A model generated the notes under the pieces. The model saw only the letters and a list, made by a program, of their open reading frames with translations. It ran no database searches and was not told the origin of the DNA. DNA of 64,000 bases from DT-110 sp030148525 (GTDB lineage: Bacteria > Bacteroidota > Bacteroidia > Chitinophagales > Saprospiraceae), in the NCBI GenBank assembly GCA_965227445.1, contig OZ245751.1, forward strand, positions 6,456,673 through 6,520,672, read 5' to 3'. The translations under genes and the position numbers were made by a program. Positions 58,689 through 64,000 of the stretch are shown here, one piece after another. Numbering within the stretch: position 1 is the stretch's first letter; each line of letters starts with the position of its first letter.

Positions 58689-59207
58689 TCACTCCGTTTC
58701 GAACCAGCTTGAGTACATCACGTAGTTATTGGCGATGCGTTCGATGGTATCGGCGAAGGTCTCCGGTGAGAGGGCTTTTACCTTTTTGGCGGGCACGCCG
58801 GCGTAGATATGGCCTGATTCCAGGCGGCTGTTTTCCAGGACGACGGCTCCGGCGGCTATGAGTACGTTTTCTTCGACCACGGCGTGGTCCATTACGATGG
58901 CGCCCATGCCTACGAGCACATTGTCGTGCAGGGTACAGCCATGCACAATGGCCCGGTGGCCAATGCTTACATTATTGCCGATGTTCGTAGGCGCCTTTTG
59001 GTAGGTGCAATGGATCACGGCTCCGTCCTGCACATTCACCTTGTGGCCCATGCGGATGTGGTGCACATCGCCGCGAATTACGGCCTGGAACCAGACGCTA
59101 CAATCATCACCCATAATCACATCCCCCACGATGGTGGCATTTTCCGCGAGGTAACAATTGTCTCCGAATGATGGTGAAATACCTTTGACGGGCTTGATCA
59201 GTGCCAT
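58689..59207 (-). CDS. Gamma-class carbonic anhydrase-like protein
   Basis: 172 residues in a left-handed beta-helix of hexapeptide repeats. Hallmarks are DCSVWFQAVIRGDVHHIRMG with the metal-ligand-type His, VNVQDGAVIHCTY, NNVSIGHRAIVHGCTLHDNV and GMGAIVMDHAVV. Active Cam/CamH-type enzymes use three His ligands, which are present here (in VIHC, SIGHRA and VHGC). Bacterial homologues of this length (PaaY/YrdA type) are often weak or inactive carbonic anhydrases. Co-oriented with the phenylalanine hydroxylase gene 26 bp away. Confidence 0.9.
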   Translation of the reverse strand: MALIKPVKGISPSFGDNCYLAENATIVGDVIMGDDCSVWFQAVIRGDVHHIRMGHKVNVQDGAVIHCTYQKAPTNIGNNVSIGHRAIVHGCTLHDNVLVGMGAIVMDHAVVEENVLIAAGAVVLENSRLESGHIYAGVPAKKVKALSPETFADTIERIANNYVMYSSWFETE

Positions 59208-59233
59208 ATACTTTTTACCGAAAGGTACAAAAG

Positions 59234-59965
59234 CTAAGCTTTCACCAACAGCGCTTCCTCAATTTCCTCCAATGAAGCAGCCAATTGACGGAAACTGTCG
59301 ATGACGTAGTATTCCTCCTGAATAATATCGGTGCGGAAGTCGTGCTGGTAGATGCGCCGGATATCAAAATCGTGCTTGGTGGATTTATTGCCGAGTGCGT
59401 GTTCGGTCTCTCCCTTTGAAGAAATGATGCCGGCACCGTAGATGCGCAGCTCTCCGGCTTCAGAGCGGACCAAACCAAATTCGATCGTGAACCAGTAAAG
59501 TCGTTGCAATTTCAGGATCACCTCGTCATCGTCGATGTACTTCATGGCCAGCACTCCGATCTGATGGAAGAAATCGGTATAGTCAGTATTGGTCAGTAAG
59601 GGCGCGTGCGCAAAGACATCGTGAAACATGTCGGGCTCCTCCAGATAGTCCAGTTCGCTCATCTTGCGCAACCAGCAGGTAGCTGTGAATTTCTTTTCGT
59701 ACAGGCGTTGGAAGAACTCCCGGGGCGGGCTGATGTTGGGCACGGTGATCAGGTTCCAACCGGTATGGGATTCCAGGCGCCGGTTCACTTCTTTAAACTC
59801 GGGTATTCGGTCATTGCTAAACCCTATCTTGTTAAGTGCTACCAGGAATTCATCGGCGACTTTTCCCTTTAAGTTTTCCATCTGACGGTCGTACAGAATC
59901 TTCCAGACGGCGAAGTCTTCGGCGGTGTAGTCGTCGTAAACTTGTTGTACAGGCTTTGTGCGCAT
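59234..59965 (-). CDS. phhA: Phenylalanine 4-monooxygenase
   Basis: 243 residues, the size of monomeric bacterial enzymes. Iron ligands His115 and His120 in EEPDMFHDVFAH and Glu162 in WFTIEFGLVR form the 2-His-1-carboxylate site. The pterin site region is LITVPNISPPREFFQRLYEK. Converts phenylalanine to tyrosine with tetrahydropterin and O2. No regulatory ACT domain. A perfect TAnnTTTG box (TATTTTTG) lies 29 bp upstream of the start. Confidence 0.95.
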   Translation of the reverse strand: MRTKPVQQVYDDYTAEDFAVWKILYDRQMENLKGKVADEFLVALNKIGFSNDRIPEFKEVNRRLESHTGWNLITVPNISPPREFFQRLYEKKFTATCWLRKMSELDYLEEPDMFHDVFAHAPLLTNTDYTDFFHQIGVLAMKYIDDDEVILKLQRLYWFTIEFGLVRSEAGELRIYGAGIISSKGETEHALGNKSTKHDFDIRRIYQHDFRTDIIQEEYYVIDSFRQLAASLEEIEEALLVKA

Positions 59966-59993
59966 GTTTGGTTGTTATTTGATTTGGGCGAGG

Positions 59994-60001
59994 CAAAAAT
60001 A
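59994..60001 (-). promoter_or_regulatory. Probable -7 box of phhA
   Basis: Reverse-strand TATTTTTG matches the Bacteroidota consensus TAnnTTTG; 29 bp before the phhA ATG. The -33 part is not clear. Confidence 0.45.
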
Positions 60002-60102
60002 AAGCTTCCGGACTTTTTTATGGTCGGAAAACGGTCATTAACAGGATTCTTTTGCCGGAAGGCAGTGATAAAACTCACCCTTGACCACCGTTAGATATCA
60101 CT

Positions 60103-60131
60103 GAAGTACCAATCGGGTACTTCTACTTTTG
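60103..60131 (+). promoter_or_regulatory. hemN promoter with operator-like inverted repeat
   Basis: A perfect inverted repeat GAAGTACC-N5-GGTACTTC (60103-60123) abuts a consensus -7 box TACTTTTG (60124-60131). The palindrome covers the -33/-7 spacer, where a bound regulator would block or aid RNA polymerase. The start codon follows 23 bp later. Confidence 0.6.
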
Positions 60132-60154
60132 TAGCAAAGCCAAAAAGAGTTATC

Positions 60155-61507
60155 ATGAATAGTCGCCTGTTGCAAAAGTATAATGTGCCGGTTCCCCGGT
60201 ACACCAGTTACCCTACCGTGCCCTATTGGCAGGAGGACTGCCCCGACGAAGCTGCCTGGAAGGGGCGCGTACTGGAGGCTTTCGCCAAAAACCAGGAGAT
60301 CAGCTTGTATATCCACCTGCCTTTCTGTGAGGCACTGTGTACCTATTGCGGGTGTAATAAACGGATCACGAAGAACCACGCCGTAGAAACACCGTACATC
60401 AAAGCTGTTTTGCAGGAATGGCAAATGTATCTGGATTTGCTTCCGCAAAAACCGGTGTTACGAGAGCTGCACCTCGGTGGCGGTACTCCTACCTTTTTTA
60501 GTCCGGAGAGCCTGGATTACCTGCTGCGGGGCATTCTGGAAAAAGTAGAACTGGCCGATCGTTATGAATTTGGTTTTGAAGCCCATCCGGGCAGTACGAC
60601 CCGTGAGCATCTCGAGACCCTGGCTAATCTTGGTTTTACCCGACTCAGCATTGGGGTGCAGGATTTTGATCCGGAGATCATGACCATCATCAACCGGCAT
60701 CAGACCGAAGAGCAGGTGCGGGAGGTGACTCGTATGGCACGGGAGCTGGGGTACGAGTCGATTAACTTTGACCTCATCTTTGGTCTGCCCTTGCAGACGC
60801 CGGACCACATTCGTCGCAATATGGCGATCCTGAGTGAGCTACGTCCCGAGCGACTGGCTTTTTATTCCTACGCACATGTGCCCTGGATATCGCCCAGTCA
60901 GCGGGCCTATTCCGAAGCAGACCTGCCGGTGGGAGCCGAGAAAAGGGCCCTTTACGAACTGGGCCGCGAACTGCTGGAAGGTATCGGGTACCGGGAGATC
61001 GGAATGGATCACTTTGCATTGCCGGTCGATAGTCTGAGCAAGGCCATGGATGCCGGTCAATTACACCGCAGCTTTATGGGCTATACGCCCTTTTCCACTG
61101 AACTGAACCTGGCACTCGGGGCTTCTTCCATCAGTGACAGCTGGCACGGATATGTGCAGAATGAAAAGAGGATCGAGGCCTACCAGAAAAAGGTAGGAGA
61201 GGGTGAGTTGCCCATCGTTAAGGGGCATTTGCTGACCCGGGAAGACGAGATCATTCGCGGACATATTCTCAGCATTATGTGTCGTTATGAGACGAGCTGG
61301 GGCAAAGCAGAACAGCGCTGTGATGCATTGTTTGAAGGTTTGGACCGAATGCAGGAACTCATAGAGGACGGATTAGTCCACCTGGAAGAAGAACGGTTGG
61401 TAGTGACTGCCCCGGGGCGACCATTCATACGAAATATATGCCAGGCCCTGGATGCTCGTCTGTGGGCGAAGCGTCCCGATAAGCAGGTATTCAGCCAGGC
61501 TGTATAA
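60155..61507 (+). CDS. hemN: Oxygen-independent coproporphyrinogen III oxidase
   Basis: 450 residues, full-length HemN. The radical-SAM cluster motif CxxxCxxC at Cys58, Cys62 and Cys65 (HLPFCEALCTYCGCN, with the HemN-typical fourth Cys) is complete. Other HemN hallmarks are LHLGGGTPTFFSP, FEAHPGSTTREHLETL, LSIGVQDFDPEI and NFDLIFGLPLQT. Decarboxylates coproporphyrinogen III without O2 in haem synthesis, so it supplies haem under oxygen limitation. Its promoter carries a perfect inverted repeat. HemJ is encoded at 26052. Confidence 0.96.
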   Translation: MNSRLLQKYNVPVPRYTSYPTVPYWQEDCPDEAAWKGRVLEAFAKNQEISLYIHLPFCEALCTYCGCNKRITKNHAVETPYIKAVLQEWQMYLDLLPQKPVLRELHLGGGTPTFFSPESLDYLLRGILEKVELADRYEFGFEAHPGSTTREHLETLANLGFTRLSIGVQDFDPEIMTIINRHQTEEQVREVTRMARELGYESINFDLIFGLPLQTPDHIRRNMAILSELRPERLAFYSYAHVPWISPSQRAYSEADLPVGAEKRALYELGRELLEGIGYREIGMDHFALPVDSLSKAMDAGQLHRSFMGYTPFSTELNLALGASSISDSWHGYVQNEKRIEAYQKKVGEGELPIVKGHLLTREDEIIRGHILSIMCRYETSWGKAEQRCDALFEGLDRMQELIEDGLVHLEEERLVVTAPGRPFIRNICQALDARLWAKRPDKQVFSQAV

Positions 61508-61622
61508 ACTTGATAAAAGTCATTCCGCTACGTGCGATTTACCAGTGGCTGGGAGCCTGGGATTAAGTAGCTTACAGAGGAAGTCAAAGGATAACCATTT
61601 TTTAAGCTAAAACGGACCAATC

Positions 61623-61850
61623 ATGAGAAGAGGAATGCGTCGCAACCGGGCTTTTGACATAATGACCGATCGTTTTGGGTCCCTGATTGATCCCAGCCAT
61701 TTTGGAGGTAAGTCCAGCTTTTCTATTAAGCGCAAGAAGGCTGATCGAAAAGAGGCAATAAAAACCCGAAATGGACAAATGACGGTTATGAACGATCCGG
61801 AAAAGTCGGCTGCGGATAAGCAGCGTGTATCCGTTCCTGCCTGGAAGTAG
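61623..61850 (+). CDS. Small basic protein, uncertain
   Basis: 75 residues starting MRRGMRRNRAFDIMTDRFG, then IDPSHFGGKSSFSIKRKKAD and a Lys/Arg-rich tail. No motif recognised. The ORF has a plausible start and lies alone between hemN and the Usp gene; it could be a short nucleic-acid-binding protein or a chance ORF. Confidence 0.4.
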   Translation: MRRGMRRNRAFDIMTDRFGSLIDPSHFGGKSSFSIKRKKADRKEAIKTRNGQMTVMNDPEKSAADKQRVSVPAWK

Positions 61851-62097
61851 ATGACCATTTTACGCGTAAATCGATTTCGGGAATCACCTCGGAGGAAATA
61901 GCTTTTTTAATAAGTAAATGGTTTAGGAATCGGCTGTATCTTAATGATAAAGGGTCTGATTGACTGTTAACGCGGTTGGTCGGGCTACCCTGTTTAGGGT
62001 ATGTATTGCGGAAGAGTTACTAAAAAATTATGTATATACAGGAAACCTGGTCACCTGGTATTCGATATATTCGGGAGCGGGTTCAAAAGAGGATGGC

Positions 62098-62982
62098 ATG
62101 GCAACACACGAATGTATACTAATCGGAGCGGATCTGAGTGAGATGGATCAGCGCCTCATGCAAGCAGCACGGTTGTTTGTTCCCATCTGGCAAACGGAGA
62201 AAATATACCTGTTGCATGTAATGCCGGATTTCACGCTACCTAAGGAGGCGGGAACGGATTTCCATAAGCGGTTTGCTCCTGATCAGCCGGTGGATGAAAA
62301 AGTGAAAATCGGGTTAGAAAAAACCGCTTCAAAGGTTTTTGGCACGGTAGTTGATGCTGTAACAGTGGACGTGCGGGAAGGAAAGCCTTACCAAAAGTTG
62401 CTCCACTGGATGGAGGTGAAAAACGCCTCTTTGTTGATCGTTGGCCATAAGTCGTCGCGCCGGGGAAGTGGGATTACTGCCCGCCGGGTAGCGCGAAATG
62501 TGGCGGCAGATGTTCTTTTTGTACCCGAAAAAAACCGGAAAATCATAGAGCGGATAGTCGTTCCCGTTGATTTTTCGGAAAATTCGACACGAGCAGTACA
62601 GGCTGCCTTACATTGGAAAAGACATCACCCGGCTACAGCAATTGACATGGTGTATTTCATTGATATGCCACCTTCCGACTACTACGTCGGAGCGGCCAGG
62701 GATGCCGGCCTGCGAGCTGTCTTAAAAGATTCAGCAAAAGCTGCTTACAAGCGGTTCATGACTGAATTCCAGCTGGACGAACGGGAAGTGCAGATGCACT
62801 TCGTCGATAATGCATACAGTAATATATCTTTGCACATCGATGAGTTCGCTCAGGAAAAAGAAGCCGATCTGATTGTGATCGGTGCACAGGGACATTCGGC
62901 CTTTGAGCGATTCCTTTTTGGCAGCGTCACGGAGAAGTTAGTGGGCGAAAATCGCGAACATCTCATATGGGTTGTTCGTTAA
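62098..62982 (+). CDS. Tandem universal stress protein
   Basis: 294 residues from the ATG at 62098; the frame from 61960 adds an unlikely segment. Two Usp domains: the first degenerate (ECILIGADLSEMDQRLMQAA, then VGHKSSRRGSGITARRVARN), and the second canonical with IVVPVDFSENSTRAVQAA and the ATP-binding loop GAQGHSAFERFLFGSVTEKL. Third Usp gene of the window; here it is not next to sensor genes. The 209-bp gap after it holds a small hairpin ACCATT...AATGGT (63172-63190 region). Confidence 0.88.
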   Translation: MATHECILIGADLSEMDQRLMQAARLFVPIWQTEKIYLLHVMPDFTLPKEAGTDFHKRFAPDQPVDEKVKIGLEKTASKVFGTVVDAVTVDVREGKPYQKLLHWMEVKNASLLIVGHKSSRRGSGITARRVARNVAADVLFVPEKNRKIIERIVVPVDFSENSTRAVQAALHWKRHHPATAIDMVYFIDMPPSDYYVGAARDAGLRAVLKDSAKAAYKRFMTEFQLDEREVQMHFVDNAYSNISLHIDEFAQEKEADLIVIGAQGHSAFERFLFGSVTEKLVGENREHLIWVVR

Positions 62983-63191
62983 GGAGACAAAGGTGCTGAT
63001 TGCAGGAATTCCGTTTTGCAATCGGTTGTGCAGGTAGTAGCAAAGCACTGACAGTTAGTTGATTGCGGGGCTATGGGCTGCCGAAGTAATTTTAAATAAC
63101 TAGTTGAACGGATAAAATCTTATAAAAAGTACAAGATATATTTGCACAGAAATACTCAGACCATTATATTTAACAATGGTTCGGTAGCAAA

Positions 63192-64000
63192 TTAGGCCGC
63201 TATTTTACCCAAGCGCCTTATTCTCCGTTTTACTTTTCTAATTTTATCGGAATTAGGGTCAATTTCTAAGTTTGAAATAAATATTTCAAGCATATATTCG
63301 TTGAGCAATTCCGTTTTCACATCGGCCATAGAAAATGAGGTTCGTTCATCTTTTGGCTTGTCCAGATGAAAGACAGCTTTTGCGATATTTACTGCCGTCA
63401 AAGAAGCATTATGATGAAAATGGAGCTTGCCTTGGGTCCTTGCCTGGCAGTGATTCAACCCAGTAAACTGCTTTGCATCTCTGAATATGAACTCAATTTG
63501 GAACCTGGCCTTATAGAAAAGATAAATCTGCAACCCACCCTGTTTTAGATCCGTGCTGAATAAGAACTGGACCCTTCCATTTGGTTCGCCATCGGTTAAA
63601 AACTCAATATAGCACAGCTTTATTTTGCGTTTTAGTTGGACATGATAGACCAGTCCTTCATACAGTACAACTTGATCATCTTGATGAACTTTTTTGATCC
63701 TCCTTTTATCAACTTTTCGGGTATCGATTTTTCCATCGTAGAGTTTGGGTCGCCCCGGCTTACCAGTCGGCTTGGCGTGGTTAAGGTATCTCAGGTTTGC
63801 ATCATTTCGAAGCTTGCTGATCAGGTGCAAAGGCGTTTTATTGAGGATAGCATCTACAAACTTCTGCTTAGCAAAAAATCCATCAACGCACAAATAGTCT
63901 GCCATTTGCCCTAGTTCATGGGCTCTGGAAGTAACCATATCCGCATAGTGGTCGATACGGGTCCAGTCTTTAGCCTCCAAAGTCTTCTTATTGGGTGTCT
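63192..64000 (-). CDS. IS4-family transposase, 5' part beyond the window
   Basis: The frame is open to the window edge; the TTG at 63980 is not the true start. The DDE transposase shows the second catalytic Asp in ADYLCVDGFFAKQ and the IS4 signature Y-2-R-3-E-6-K exactly in YKARFQIEFIFRDAKQFTGL, with Glu as the third acidic residue. The C-terminus is basic (KIRKVKRRIRRLGKIAA). It marks one end of an insertion sequence; the terminal inverted repeat should lie in about 63100-63190 but cannot be fixed without the other end. Confidence 0.88.
   Translation of the reverse strand, partial: TPNKKTLEAKDWTRIDHYADMVTSRAHELGQMADYLCVDGFFAKQKFVDAILNKTPLHLISKLRNDANLRYLNHAKPTGKPGRPKLYDGKIDTRKVDKRRIKKVHQDDQVVLYEGLVYHVQLKRKIKLCYIEFLTDGEPNGRVQFLFSTDLKQGGLQIYLFYKARFQIEFIFRDAKQFTGLNHCQARTQGKLHFHHNASLTAVNIAKAVFHLDKPKDERTSFSMADVKTELLNEYMLEIFISNLEIDPNSDKIRKVKRRIRRLGKIAA

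Overview
The window looks like a chromosomal segment of a member of the Bacteroidota, most likely a marine Saprospiria/Lewinella-type bacterium. This is inferred from type IX secretion (Por) C-terminal sorting domains on two large exported proteins (4035-5546 and 40522-43308), a TonB-dependent receptor with a carboxypeptidase-like N-terminal domain, TAnnTTTG-type -7 promoter boxes, weak Shine-Dalgarno signals and the gene families present. Most of the DNA is moderately GC-rich single-copy coding sequence. The spaces between genes are unusually full of short dispersed and tandem repeats.

Layout. 1-10 kb: a partial TonB receptor, a TPR lipoprotein that shares a 34-bp operator with a winged-helix regulator/membrane-protein operon, a secreted S74-chaperone/T9SS protein, the E2 subunit of 2-oxoglutarate dehydrogenase, and hypothetical envelope proteins. 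10-15 kb: a large secreted zinc metalloprotease, the mobile mystery protein A/B pair (HTH regulator plus Fic protein) and a 2TM protein. 15.5-23.7 kb: an 8.1-kb AT-richer integrated element inserted in a tRNA-Gln(TTG) gene. It is bounded by a 17-bp direct repeat of the tRNA 3' end and carries a tyrosine integrase, an excisionase-like HTH protein, a rolling-circle-type replication protein, a RadC-like JAB protein and several small tightly overlapping genes of unknown function.

24-37 kb: housekeeping genes (alpha/beta hydrolase, hemerythrin, HemJ, RidA, thioredoxin/TPR, PfpI). These are followed by a signalling cluster: a PAS histidine kinase whose first PAS domain carries the FixL haem-ligand pattern, a response regulator fusing REC to a Crp/Fnr module, two universal stress proteins (one fused to a cysteine-less thioredoxin-like domain) and two CBS-pair proteins. 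A Fnr-like palindrome lies between the kinase and the stress-protein genes. I read this as an oxygen-limitation regulon. 37-50 kb: a 285-bp MITE-like element, an M16 peptidase, a secreted trypsin-like protease, an M14 carboxypeptidase, a rhodanese, an RluA pseudouridine synthase, MetF and a 58-residue zinc-ribbon protein.

50-56.3 kb: a five-gene envelope transport unit behind a TetR repressor. It comprises a LolA-like carrier, two FtsX-type permeases, a LolD-type ATPase and an outer-membrane beta-barrel, and so could form a complete inner-to-outer-membrane lipid or lipoprotein route. 56-64 kb: YkgJ-type cysteine-cluster protein, EamA exporter, GNAT acetyltransferase, gamma-carbonic anhydrase, phenylalanine hydroxylase, HemN, a third universal stress protein and, at the edge, a truncated IS4-family transposase. 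All calls are from reading the sequence and remembered family motifs; no database search was possible.
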